In this document: one piece after another, positions 21,997 to 32,985 of the stretch | Numbering within the stretch: the first letter of the stretch is position 1 | Layout of the letters: each line of letters starts with the position of its first letter | DNA from: Cubamyces lactineus | Lineage: Eukaryota; Basidiomycota; Agaricomycetes; Polyporales; Polyporaceae | NCBI GenBank assembly: GCA_022376465.1 | Contig: JACDTU010000004.1 | Coordinates: 310,001-374,000 of the forward strand | DNA: 64,000 bases | Reading direction: 5' to 3' | Notes under the pieces: model-generated | Database searches by the model: none | Told to the model about the DNA's origin: nothing | The model's input: the letters and a program-made list of their open reading frames with translations, nothing else | Program-made: the position numbers and the translations under genes

Positions 21997-23627
21997 CATG
22001 AGGGCATGTGGAAACAAAACGTACTGATTGTCACACCAGATGCCTTTGCGGGGCCAGAAATCTGGAGCGACTGGACGTGTTGGGCCTTGCCGGGCGCATC
22101 GAGAGAGAGAACCTCAACGCTCTGGGTACCGGGGGCGAGCACGTACATGAAGCTATAGGATGGAAGTCAGCAACATACACATTCGCAGATGATTGGCAAC
22201 GCTACCCACTCCTTGCCGTTGACGGTGGCAATGTCGTTGTCGATCGTCGAGGAGCCGTTGGTCTGCGGGTATTGCTGCAAGAAGGATATCATGAGTCGGG
22301 ACGGCAGGAAGCACAATCATAAATATTGTACATACCTTGACGATGGACGCCTTGAGGTTGTCGTCGATGTTCACCTCAGTCACAATCGAAGTGCCGATAT
22401 CAGTAAGGTAGAAGTTGCCCGTCTTGGTGCTGAAGCTCGACCAGCACGTCGCGCTCTGGCCGTCAATCGCCACCGCCGAGCTCGAGTTGCCGCCGCTCAG
22501 GTCGAACACGTCGAAGCCGATGCCCGGGTCGGTCGAGAGCACCGCGTTCTTGCCGGGCACGATCGTCATCGAGAACGGAAGGAGACCACCAGAGGGGGGT
22601 GCCACGGCCTTGAAGTCGGCGGAGAGCGATCCGTCGTCGGCGACGTCCCATACAGCGATCATGCCGGGGTTCGGCGGGACGCCCTTGACGGAGGCGAGGA
22701 GCTGCTTGCCGTCCTCGCTGAAGACGAGGTGGCTGGCGGTTCCCGGAGGACCCGTCGCGGGCGTGGTCTGGTTCAGGCCGAGCGAGCGAAGGGTGTTGGA
22801 CATCGCGGACAAGCCGTTCTTCTTGTCCACGTTGTAGCAGCTGCATTTCATCGTCAGATAGGTGGGCGATGCCTGAGTGGGATATCAACGTACATGACAC
22901 CGTTGACTGTGCCGCCGTTGAGCACACAGAGACGGCTCCCGTCGCTGTTAAACGCGAGGGACATAGGGAACTCGCCCTCGGACGAGATGGGATCACCCAG
23001 AGGCTGGATGTTCGTCGGCGTCTTCGGGTCAATGGAGAACAGGGAGACCGTGTTAGAGCCCGGCTAGAAAGAAGGACTTAAACTCCACACCACAAAGAAG
23101 CTGGGGAAAAGACTTACGTTCACGGTCGCGAGTACCTGGCCCTTAGCCGACGCCTTGATGGCGCCCTTCAACAGTATGTCAGCATCGCCTAAGGTAAATG
23201 ATTAATCCGTGCACCACTGACCTGCGAGAACAGGGCGTCGGGGCCGAGCGGATCGGTGATACCGTGAGCACCATGGCCCCCAGTTGAGACCGCACGGTCA
23301 AGGTTCTACGGGCGCAATCCAGTTGAGCATCACAATGTCAGATACTGAAACATGGAAGACAACAACATACAAGGGTGCCATCAGAGTTGATGGAGGCGGC
23401 GATGATCATGTTCTCACTGGGCTCATTGGTAATGACTGCAGCGCGCGGTCAGAATGAAAGACAAATTACTGAGCCTAACGCTGATTGAACTCACAGTACA
23501 CCGCGCCAGCGGCGTCGAAGCGGGTCTTGGAGGTCATCATTTTGGTACCCCGGCGCTGGAGGGGCACCGCGGAGACCAAGCTCGACGCGGCGAGGATGGA
23601 AGCGAGGGCGCCAATTGAGAGCTGCAT
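21997..23627 (-). CDS. Secreted beta-propeller protein (3-carboxymuconate cyclase/lactonase-like)
   Basis: ATG at 23627 opens a signal peptide, MQLSIGALASILAASSLVSA, followed by VPLQRR (possible Kex2-type site). The mature protein has the fungal lactonase-like pattern: FTNEPSENMIIAASI, RAVSTGGHGAHGITDPLGPD, PGSNTVSLFSIDP, GEFPMSLAFNSDGSRLCVLN, SLGLNQTTPATGPPGTASHL and TGNFYLTDIGTS. These are repeated blades of a seven-bladed propeller. The gene is cut by several introns and ends at TGA 21997-21999. Basidiomycete relatives are often annotated as 3-carboxymuconate cyclase, but that activity is usually unproven for secreted members. A role outside the cell in aromatic or lactone chemistry is only an inference. 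Confidence 0.8.
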
Positions 23628-25078
23628 TGTAGGTTCGAGTCGGCTGATTCAGTGCAAAGTCTATAGAGAGATCGTGTGTGGTCGGATGCAAAAGACAGAG
23701 GAAGACAGCGAGCACAGCTCCTGGTGAACGAAGAAAGGAATGGGTGAAGGAAACAGGAGGAGCACAGGAAAGGGAAGGAAGTGACTGAACATGGCGCTGG
23801 GCGAGTAGGCTTTATACCGCTGTGGCTGGCCCTCGAACCAGGAAGAATCTGAAAAGTAGACCAAAAGGCGCTGCCCAGAGCAGTGCTCCCGCAGACGCGA
23901 ATGACTGAATTGGGGGTCGACGCGAGAAACACAGATGGAGGGAGACGTGCCCGACATGACTTCGGGACCAATCCTCGCACGCGAAAGCAGCCTTGCGCGG
24001 GGTGTTGCCAGCTCCGTCACCACGTGTGGAAGGAAACAAGCTGAATTGCGCATAGCACGGTCGATGGAGGACGCCTTCTGGTTGGACGGCCGGGTGGAAA
24101 GAAGTCGTTTCGCTGTGCTTGGCGTGGCGGTAGCACCTACTTCCTAATGGGGAAACGTCCAAACTGGGTGATAGATGAGGAAGCTGGATGGCAACGACGC
24201 GACGAGATCTGCGGGCAAAGTGACCGGTTGTTGGTTAGAAGACGTCAGGAAGTTCCCCGTCGCGAGGCAGCGGTGTAGCGGTGTTGATCCCCACACTGGA
24301 TTGCCGCTGGTCGGACCGAGCATATGAACAGCGTTCGTAGCGTCCTCCGGTCACTCACGGGCAATATGAGGACTCTAGACAAGACGCATCAGTGGTTGAA
24401 AGCACAGCTGATTTCCACGCTTGAGGCCCGCCGCTCTCCGTTCAAAGATCATAAGTTCTGGCATTTGCATGGTCTTTGATGGACTTGATGCAGCAGCCTG
24501 GAATCTAAGCAGTGAGCGTTCGCGCTGAACCTAGACTGTGCTTTCCCGCGTCAGGTTGGATGATTGTTCGCCCTATTTGCATTACATCATGGGGAACAGA
24601 GCCCACCTCCGCGCGTCGTTTTTCCCCTCACGGAGCCCGCATGCATGTGACCAGAACTGCTGACAGTATTGGCTCTGTCGAAATACTTGTTGGAACTCTC
24701 GTCACTGAAGAGCCCAAGTCCATGTGGCAACCGCCCTCGAGACCTTGTTAGCCAGGCCTACGGTCGTTATGTACGCCACCGAGCTTAACAACGGCGCGCT
24801 TGTGCATCAAAACTATCCCCATAAGTCAATGATGTTGCCTATGACGGTCATGAGCAAAGATGGAAGTGCCACGATCGCGGGGTACTTACGACACAGCACT
24901 GAGAAGACGACGAACAAGCCCGAGCATTGCTTTGGCCGCTGCTGCCCTATTGGTCGGTTCCCAGGTTGACGTCTTCGTACGCAGGTCGTTGGGAATATAT
25001 GTTCTCGCATCGGCGCTGCATATAGGTGCACGAGTAGTCAGATATTCGAAGCGTTTGGCCTGTCGAAAGCTTTACACG
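23628..25078 (+). other. Intergenic region
   Basis: This 1.45-kb region holds the promoter of the beta-propeller gene and the 3' flank of the GST gene. No further coding exon is supported. Confidence 0.5.
23811..23816 (-). promoter_or_regulatory. TATA box of the beta-propeller gene
   Basis: On the minus strand this reads TATAAA, about 185 bases upstream of the ATG at 23627. The distance implies a long leader. Confidence 0.4.
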
Positions 25079-25888
25079 TTAGAGCCATTCAAAAGCCGCG
25101 ACCAACCTCGCCCATCGACCACCATGCCAAGTCTCCACACTCTCCCACTCCTCATTGTCGTCACCCAAGACCCGTTTCATCCACAACAACCTCGCCGCAA
25201 GGGCAATGTCTGCAAACGTGATCTCGCCGCCCATGAAGTACTTCCTCTGTTTCCCGCCCGCGTCCAGCCACTGTGCGACCTGCCCAAAGCCCTTCTCGAG
25301 CTGCTTGAACTGCTCTGCGCGCACAGAGCTTCCGAGGGGAGACCACTCCTCTATATTCCCGCCCAAGAGCATCTCGCGATGCTGCTTGAAGTGCGCTTTG
25401 CTGACCTCGTTGAGGCGCTGGTGCGCGACGGGCATGACGATGCGCATGATGGGCGCGATCGCGGTGTTGACCGCATACACGGTCGCCTCCTGGACGGCAT
25501 CGGCGCCCTCTGGGATGACGCGCGGGGTGTCGGGGTAGGTCTTGTCGAGATAGCGTGCGATGTTGGCGGAGTCTCCGATTGCAGTGTTCGTGTTGGGGTC
25601 GAAGATCATGGGAAGAGTGTATTGGGGAGAGCCGTCGGGCCAGGTGCCCGTTGGAGCAACATTCAGCTCTTGACAGGTGCGCGCGATGTTAGGATATTCG
25701 ACCCAGACGGTCTTGTATGAAAGGCCCTTGTAGTTGAGCGTGAGCCTAGGATAAGTCACGGTTAGCTGCGACTCCAGCGCATGCAACTTCAACACCTGGT
25801 TGGCTCACTTGGTTTTCAAGGTGTTGCCCGACCATGAGGTACCCTTGACGTTCGAGGGGATGTCGTAGAAGACGATCGGCTCCGGCAT
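25079..25888 (-). CDS. Glutathione S-transferase, etherase-like (GTE-type)
   Basis: Two exons (25809-25888 and 25079-25745, with a 63-nt intron) encode 248 residues. The N-terminal thioredoxin fold begins MPEPIVFYDIPSN and carries SWSGNTLKTK, the region where etherase-type transferases have their catalytic serine. It continues through LNYKGLSYKTVWVEYPNI, a cis-proline region LPMIFDP and the glutathione-binding DSANIARYLD. The helical C-terminal domain includes GGEITFADIALAARLLW. White-rot fungi have expanded families of this class, which are related to bacterial beta-etherases acting on lignin-derived compounds and which detoxify aromatics with glutathione. Assignment to the class is good by motif; the natural substrate is unknown. 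Confidence 0.85.
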
Positions 25889-26669
25889 ATTGTTGAGTTG
25901 CGAGCCCCTCGAGTGGCGTGGCAAGCGTGCAAGACCTAGCAAAGGACTTGGCTATATAAACCTTCAGGCATTCAAGATTAGTCAACCTGGCGGTAATGTG
26001 ACCGGGGCCACCTTATCGTGCTTGAGAGCCTGATGAGATGTCTCTCGGCAGAAGATTCGTCAAATTGAAAGGCAATCTATATTGAGACGGGAGGCACTGC
26101 ATGCTAATTGAATGCCCAAAGAGGATCCCATAATGAGTGTAGGCGACTGGTTAAATGAGTGTGGACCTCAGAGTAAAACACCTAGTATTGCTCGTCTTGA
26201 ACAGATTCCCCAACGCATGTTCGGATGCAAAGCTCTCTAGCTCGAGGTGCTGATCAACGTTTAGGTCGTTGCGTGCGTATAGTTGAAGGGCCGCGCTGGG
26301 CCTAAGTGACCGGCGAAGACTCGGTGAGCGTTGAATTTACTGAGCCGCTAGAGACCGAGGGCGTCGAGGTCAGAATTCGATCCAGGTTTGGAGGAACGTG
26401 ATGGAGAGGCCGGCAACTGCCGATGACGTCGAGTTGCCGCCACCGCCGGTTGTGGAAAGACTGGGCGACGCTCTGGGCGGAGGTCGAGCTCTGTTCGACT
26501 TGCTGCGGCCACTCGTCTCGCAGGGCAACGACCGACCCTACCACCTCTGCTTCTCTCTCCAGTACTACCTTGACCTGACTGCTATATATCTGCTGCCTTG
26601 CTGTGCCTTGGTCTTCTCTGATCCTCGAACTACGGAAGCCGAAGCAACCGCGCTTTCAGTGTATCGAAT
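25889..26669 (+). other. Divergent intergenic region between GST and F-box genes
   Basis: It is about 780 bases with no coding exon and should hold promoters for both directions. Confidence 0.5.
25952..25960 (-). promoter_or_regulatory. TATA-like element of the GST gene
   Basis: On the minus strand the bases read TTTATATAG, about 65-70 bases before the GST start codon. Confidence 0.4.
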
Positions 26670-27483
26670 ATGCTCCTCTACCTGCCACCCGAGACTCTGC
26701 TGTATATCTGTGAGTGTTTTGGAGTTATTGGGTAGGATGACAGAATGCACATCTGACCTGAACCTTGTAGTATCCTTTCTTGACCTGCCTGACTTGAAAT
26801 GCCTTGCCCAAGCGTATCCTGCGCTTGCACCTCTGGTTGAGGACCCCGTCCTCCATCGCGAACGCCTCCGCGTTGTAGCCCCGTCCCGCGTCTCGCACTC
26901 CCTTTTTGGCCAAAGCGCATCAGGTGTACCCCTGCGGCCAACTGTACCGGAACTTGTACATCGTGGTATCATGCGCGGGCTCGGCGTCGAGAGACGGTGG
27001 AGAGCCGGGTTGTACTTCTATTCCTCTCACGTACGTTGCGCTCGTCCATCGACCCCTGTACGTGCTGATGCAATCCACGTGTATTCTGAATGCTCTGTAC
27101 TCTAGATGGTGAACCAGTACGAGATATCCTTGCGCCTCCAGTGGACGCACGCGCGCGACGTCGTCTCCCACACGCTTCGCGCCCGTTCCCCAGCTGCGCG
27201 CGAAACGTTCTACTACACGCGCGTGCTCCCACGCGACGCGTCCGCAGCACCCGTCGCCGCCCCTCTCGTCTCGACCGTGCGCCGTCTGCGCTGGGCTCTA
27301 CAGCGCGACCGTCTCGCACGGCTCGTCAAAGACCGGTGTGAGATGGTCAAGGACGGCGGGATCGTCGCGTGGCTCGAGGGCAAGGGACGCGTCGCGCTCT
27401 GGCGCGAGAACGAACGCGTGAGGCTTGCGGTGTGCCCTGGTATCAAGGGAATCGTGAAGTTCTATGAGGGTTTGGCGCATTGA
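26670..27483 (+). CDS. F-box domain protein
   Basis: Three exons (26670-26709, 26771-27030, 27106-27483) encode 225 residues. The first 40-nt exon starts MLLYLPPETLLYI and is completed across the intron by LSFLDLPDLKCLAQAYPAL. Together these form an F-box with its Leu-Pro start and the leucine repeats that bind Skp1. The rest (SRVSHSLFG, GLYFYSSH, ISLRLQW) is basic and alpha-helical, with no WD40 or leucine-rich repeats, so the target-binding mode is unknown. It probably acts as an adaptor in an SCF ubiquitin ligase. The ATG at 26670 was chosen because it is the only one giving a complete F-box. An upstream open frame with a different ATG at 26398 is out of phase. Confidence 0.75.
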
Positions 27484-27703
27484 GCGTGCTCTTGTGGTCG
27501 AGCTGTACTTGTACGACGCCTTTGACCCGGCCTAGATGTTCAAGTGGGTTTCGGGTCAGAGTTCCTACCTCCACTCACGATCACTCTCGTTACGTATACC
27601 CATTACGGAGGCATTGTTGGATTACGAACATGTACTGTACGTCTACGCCGGTTCACTACGGATAGTTATGATCTATCGAAAGCTGCTAGAGAGCTTGGGT
27701 TTG

Positions 27704-28999
27704 TCATTGTGGCTTCTCTCGCTCGACATATTCTAGCCATGCTTTGTCCACGAGTTCCCGTACCGCTCTCACTTTCTGCTCGCTTGTCCGCCAGATGGCC
27801 CACTCTCCCTCCCCGCCAACACCCATCCCCATGCCCTCTCTCCGGAACTCCATCTCGCTAGGCATCCATCCCCCGGCACTCAAATGCACTTCGCGCAGGC
27901 CACATGGGAGGAGTTCTGCGAGCAAGGACCCTACGGTCTGCGCATTCACGCCGGATCCGACGAGTACTTTGGCCGCGGAGGGCATGCGCGATGCCGTCCG
28001 GAGGAGTAGCCTGAGGTGAGGTAACGCGGAGGGGGAGGGGGCTGTCATGGCTTGTCCGCTGGATGAGTCAGTGAGTATCTGAACGACTGAAAGGGAGAGC
28101 GTGCATGACGTCGACGTGCCTGGTCAGTATACGTGTTACTTGTGGTATGCTCGATATATCGAGGTGGGCTGCGGTAGCGAGGTACAAGGTACAGTAGGTG
28201 AGCGCTGGATTAGGCCTCCATCGACATGAGTACCGGTATGGATACATACCTGAGAGAAGGTCCTGGCTGGACATGTCGATTGCCCTGTGGAAGCAGACTG
28301 CGACGCGTCAGGATGCGTCTGATAAGAACGCGACGAAGTATGCGGACGGACCTTGCATCGGAGCCGCCTCTTCTGCAAGTCTGTCGAGATAACGGAGATT
28401 GAGAGAGGTGCGTCTTGGAGCACGGAGGAGGGCCTACGCTTTAGTTCGCGCAACGTCTATCTTGCCATCCTTCTGCAAGATGCCCAGCACGACGCCGTCC
28501 GCACCAGCCTCTTTGAACACCTTGATATCTTCGCGCATAACGCGATGCTCAGCGTCAGTATAGAGGAAGTCGCCCGTGCGGGGGCGAATCATAACCTGCG
28601 TGCACGTATAGGTCAGTATTACCCTGACATGCTGGGTTCTGTGTTATCTAGGACTGACCATGATAGGGAGGCCCTGCGGCGCAGCCTCGCGGACTGCTTT
28701 GAAGAGCCCGATACTAGGCGTGGTGCCGCCTCCGAGACCGAGGTTACCACAGAGCTCGAGCCGATCCGCGCCTCCACGCACTGCGCTGAAGATTGTCGTC
28801 ATCGTCGTGAGTCAGGTGCAGAGCGTTTGTGTAGATGCACGTACGCGATGGCCGACTCCACGGAGTCGACGCAGACCTCAATAGTGATGCGCTCCGTGGT
28901 GGGAGATGTCCTGCACGATCTGAATAGTGCGCATATAGGCTGCTGCAGCGCTGTGACTCACGAAGTCGTCGCGTCGTCTGTATTGCTGGTGGTGAGCAT
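27704..28999 (-). CDS. cutC: CutC-family copper homeostasis protein
   Basis: A TIM-barrel family member read from at least six exons. Landmarks in order are ITIEVCVDSVESAIA, VRGGADRLELCGNLG, GGTTPSIGLFKAVR, VMIRPRTGDFLYTD, FKEAGADGVVLGILQKDG, PMQVCFHRAID, IPQVTRILTS and AAKVLVGSGVNAQTVGSLL. Bacterial CutC was linked to copper tolerance; the biochemical role in eukaryotes is not firm. The C-terminal exon (27704 to about 28070) adds a methionine/glycine-rich insertion. The only in-frame ATG upstream of the conserved core is at 28999. It is inside the preceding gene and in the same frame, separated from CutC by a stop codon that lies inside a potential 42-nt intron (28920-28961). The 5' end is therefore uncertain. 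Confidence 0.82.
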
Positions 29000-29696
29000 T
29001 GAGGGAGAATCGGACGCGATAGAATCAGCTTGAGGTGCTGGTGCTGAGTCGTGACGGGACGCGGTGGTGTCATTGGGACCACCGTCAACGTTCACGGCGT
29101 CACGCTTTCCCGCGTGGTCAGCGGGCTCAGGGCCGGCTTCAGACGTGTTCTCGGTGGCAAGAATCCGCGACTGGGACTTGACGAGCTTCTCTCTGTAGAT
29201 TTCTAGTAGTAGGGGATGCCACTTCTCGAGCAACCTTTGCGCTCGTTCACGGAAGTGGAACTCGTCGTCGCGCGGCACTTTGTCCTGGGCGACAACATAT
29301 CGCAGGACCTTATCTAATTTTGACATCTGGCAGGAAAGCGACGATCATGGGTGAGAATTTTGACCGGCGGAGCAAACTGCGCTAGCGCAGTATCAGGGCG
29401 TGCAACTGTGCACGCCCCGGGAAACCGAGCGTAGCTCTGATGGAGGAAACTCAAGCCAGTACTGACTTTGAGGGAGTGGACCGACATTTGACCATAGTTT
29501 TCAATCTCTGTGAATATGGAATCCATAGACGGCATACCCTGTGAGCAGATACTGATGAGTTTCTAGCCTAGGAGATAGGGCTACTCGATATATATGGGTT
29601 TACCTCTTCCGTAGGCGGGCAGTTGTCGTTGAGGAACGCCTTCTGGAGACGATGTCTCCAATATCTGACTCTCAAGGCTTCTTTGTCGTCATTCAT
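28958..29696 (-). CDS. TFIIS-N-terminal-like nuclear protein
   Basis: ATG at 29696 begins MNDDKEALRVRYWRHRLQKA. After an intron the protein continues EGMPSMDSIFTEIENYGQMS. A second intron (near 29330-29470) leads to KLDKVLRYVVAQDKVPRDDE, then FHFRERAQRLLEKWHPLL. The pattern of helices ending in a conserved tryptophan before a basic segment fits the TFIIS N-terminal/LEDGF-type protein-interaction domain, but I rate the name moderate. The tail is acidic and Thr/Ser-rich and ends DDATTS at TGA 28958-28960. A good donor (GTGAGT) overlaps that stop codon, so the transcript may also run into cutC. The exact boundaries of exon 2 are not certain. Confidence 0.55.
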
Positions 29697-30356
29697 GGAT
29701 TTGGATGCACAAGGTGCAAAGGTGGAGAAGGGTGAGGTCCAAGACAGGGTTAACGTTCACGTCTGAGGTAGGCGACGTCGTGATGTCGTGTCAGCAATGC
29801 TTAGCAGCGGCAGAAGACAACCGACGATCGCCACATTTGATTTCTCAGTGCTCCGGGGTCCCTGCATCCTCCCGAGTCAATGTGGTCCGCCCCACACCAC
29901 CGTGTTGACTTCGCCATGGAGTGTCTTGCTAACGGCTGTGGCAAGTTCAACCTGACCGCCTATCGTCAGACAAAACATCTTGTGACTCAACCCAGCTATT
30001 CATCGTGCAGTAACATGACGGGGCGGCGAGCATCTTGCTATGTTTGCTAAGCCTCTTGCGTGGTGGAATTTGTGCGACGACGACTGTGCGGAAGTGATGT
30101 CGATGAAGTGACAACGGCGCGACCACGTGACCGCGTCTGGGGGATCAAATCGCGTATGTGGTGGAGACGGCGAGAGGCATGGCAATGGCAATGTCCAATA
30201 CAGATTGGCATGCCGCAGCGCTGATAAGTTAATTCCCTCCCTGTCATCATACATAAGGGCAGCGATGTTGCTGCTGCCAGCGAGCAACCCCCTCACCTTC
30301 CCTCTCTCAGCGTCGTCGCGCCTGCTGCTGCTCTCTTCCCACACCGGCCGCTAGTT
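29697..30356 (+). other. Divergent intergenic region (TFIIS-N-like / desaturase)
   Basis: About 660 bases without a gene. A pyrimidine-rich leader (30290-30340) directly precedes the desaturase ATG. Confidence 0.5.
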
Positions 30357-32453
30357 ATGGGGACACCGTCCCCTCAGCTTACTCACGGCGCGCATGCCAA
30401 GACCGTCCACCCAATATGGTGGTCCAACGCGATTTTCTTCCTCGCAATGCATATCGCAACCGCGATAGCCGTTTTCCTTCGGCCGCCCTCTCAAGTGTCT
30501 CGCCTCAGCCTCTGCTTAACTATAGTTCTTAGTCAAACCGCGTCTATGGGGTCAGTCGAGACGTACCTCACACTCTGTGCTATCTCTCGCTACGGTTGAC
30601 TGACTGGCGGAGGCAATGCTGAAGGATCACCGTTGGTTACCATCGCATGTATTCCCATCGGGCATTTCGGGCAGCATGGCCTATCCGGTTGGCCCTCGCG
30701 CTAATAGGAGCGAGTGCCTTCCAAGGCTCTATTAAGGTGCGTATGCATTGTGTGGTAGTAGTGGTGAGAGAGCGCCGACGCGGATTGTATAGTGGTGGTA
30801 TGCACGTTTCTATACACAACTTGTGTGCATCTGACCCAAGAGACAAAGGTGCCTGCGTCATAGATTGCATCATGTGAGTACTCTCAAACATCACCAATGC
30901 GAGGTGGGAGCCTTGCTCACGTACGCGTCTTCGACAGAGATTCACAGATGACCCAGTGCACGATCCGTATGTCGTCCTATTGTATGCATCTAATAGCACT
31001 GCTGAGCTTGCACGATCCAGTTATGCTGCAACCCGAGGCTTCTTATGGAGTCATATGGGTTGGATATTCTTCAACTCTCGATATGAACGCCTCAAATCGA
31101 TTGACCGCAAAGATCTAGAACGAGATGCCAGTAAGTACTCGTTACAGAGGACATGAAGCAATGCATATAGCGATGGTCATGCACAGTCGTGCGGTTTCAA
31201 CATAGCTTCTATGGTGAGTGCACCTCTTCCCATGATTCCGAATAGCCGGAGCTTCCTGACGACCTGCATGATAGTCCCGCTAGCCATCCTTACTGGATTT
31301 GTTCTCCCATTCGCATTGGGTCTCCTGTGGCACGATCCAATCGGAGCATTCGTGTACGGTGGATTAGTCGCCAGGCTGCTGAGTGTGTACATCCAAACTG
31401 CTAGCGCTCGGAGCACAACTGACATGAGACAGCTTGGCATTGCACGTTCTTGGTGAACTCGTGAGCAGGCGTGACAAACTCGTAGATGAAACTTCCTTAT
31501 TCATCGGGAATGCCTAGACTCGCGCATTGGGACGGCCTTCAGCCTTACTCGGACGATAATACATCAAGAACGAACCTGGTAAGTAGCTCGCTGCTCCGGC
31601 CTCCACCGTGGGCTACTCGTGTGCCATAAAATCAAGACGCTGAGCGACATGTTAGCTCCTGGCACTTCTCACATGTGGTGAAGGGAACCACAATTTCGTA
31701 CGTACCCTCCCCACGATTTCTAGATCCGCTCCTGAATCAATGGCTTTGCGGCGTTCCAGCATGTAAGCGGCCACGAATGTCCCGTGCACGCGCCCCAAAC
31801 GTACGACACTCATGCGGACCCTTCGCGCCTCGCAGCATAGCTTCCCACACGACTTCCGCTCGGGTCCCTCGGCGCTCGACTGGGACCCATCTAAATGGGT
31901 GATCATGTTGCTACATTCGCTCGGGCTCGTCTCGGACCTGCGGTGCGCTCGAGAAGAGGAAATCCGCACAGCACGCGAGCATATGCTTCGCAAGGAGATC
32001 GCCCAAGCGCACACCGACGGGCAAGGCGCCGGGTCCGATACCGCCAGCGGATCCGAGGAAGAACGCGAAGACTGGCAAGGCCCGATTTGGACGGCTGAGC
32101 AGCTGGCGGACTATGCGTGCGCGAACGACCGCTGTGTCATCTTGCTCGACGGCTATGCGGTGGACGCAACCGAGTATCTGGCAGAACACGTGCGTTCTTC
32201 TCCGAGATCCTCTCTAAGTCCACTCTCAACCCCGCGGAGCGACTCACATCGAGAACATCTACAGCCCGGGGGAGCTTCGCTGCTTCGACGGTACGCTGTT
32301 GGGGGAAAGACGCAGAGGCTTCCAGGAAACGCGCCATCGCCGAGCCGCCCGGCTGCGCGCGATGCGAACTGGGCATTCTACGGAGGCATTAATAAGCACA
32401 GTATGGCGGCGCGAAGGCAGATGCGTCGGCTCCGCGTAGCGCAGATGCAGTAA
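30357..32453 (+). CDS. Delta-9 acyl-CoA desaturase with C-terminal cytochrome b5 domain
   Basis: Fourteen exons give 428 residues: 30357-30550, 30625-30736, 30793-30797, 30849-30873, 30938-30966, 31021-31130, 31187-31213, 31275-31382, 31433-31460, 31518-31578, 31656-31697, 31760-31762, 31836-32189, 32265-32453. All phases agree. His box 1 is HRMYSH, box 2 RHRLHHR (split by an intron) and box 3 NHNFHHSFPHD. Two exons are only 5 and 3 nt; the 3-nt one supplies a histidine of box 3. Other family marks are AFQGSIKWW, FTDDPVHDPYAATRG, TWHCTFLVNSLAHWDG and DFRSGPSALDWDP. The b5 tail has the haem histidines in AEHPGG and NKHSMAA. The enzyme should introduce the delta-9 double bond into stearoyl/palmitoyl-CoA in the ER, like yeast Ole1. 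It was named from these motifs. Confidence 0.9.
30793..30797 (+). other. 5-nt micro-exon of the desaturase gene
   Basis: TGGTG is flanked by TATAG and GTATGC. It joins SIK to CLRHRLHH as W-W and restores the frame, leaving introns of 56 and 51 nt, normal sizes here. Confidence 0.8.
31760..31762 (+). other. 3-nt micro-exon (CAT, His) of the desaturase gene
   Basis: CAT is flanked by TTCCAG and GTAAGC. Without it the third histidine box would read HNFHSFP, one residue short. With it the box is the family-standard HNFHHSFP. The flanking introns would be 62 and 73 nt. Confidence 0.72.
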
Positions 32454-32985
32454 CGGGACAAACCCGGTCGCCTCCGCACAACGTCCTCCGCAGGGAAGTG
32501 GAGATGTTCCTGGTGGTGTTCGGCAGTGGACAGTATCTGTCATATTAGAATATAATGGTGAGATCGATGCCATGCGAGATAAGAGTCCGTGCACGCTTCG
32601 TGGTCCCGCTACACACTCGACTCGCCTCCTGCGAGGACCGGAGGCTGCCAAAGACCTCGGGTCCGACAGGCTGGATGCAGACTGCCCGATCAGTGCGGCC
32701 GAGCGATATCTCGTGGTCCAGGTATAGCAAGCGAAGAGGAAGCCTTGACGTGCTGTGTAGTAGCCACGGGCGGGGAGCGAGGACACAGAGCCTTCTGGGT
32801 ACGATCCTCGTGGTTCGATTGACAAGTTCTGTCAGATTCGATGTGTAGATGAGTACAGTTATCGTACACCGAGCCATACCATTTGTCCAGAGCCAGAGCC
32901 ATCTGAAGAACGTACACACGTAAGCAAGAGGCAAGTGAAGGTGAAAGTATGCTGCCAGGTCAGGCCAACCACCATGTAGTATGGG
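32454..32985 (+). other. Convergent 3' intergenic region
   Basis: Between the tail-to-tail desaturase and BTB genes. No exon is visible. Confidence 0.5.

Noticed and set aside
30901..30966. Desaturase histidine box 2 apparently degenerated to RTRLRQR
   Set aside because: That reading extends the exon upstream through an intron. The correct exon (30849-30873) ends in RHRLHH at a GTGAGT donor and joins RFTDD at 30938, so the box is intact.
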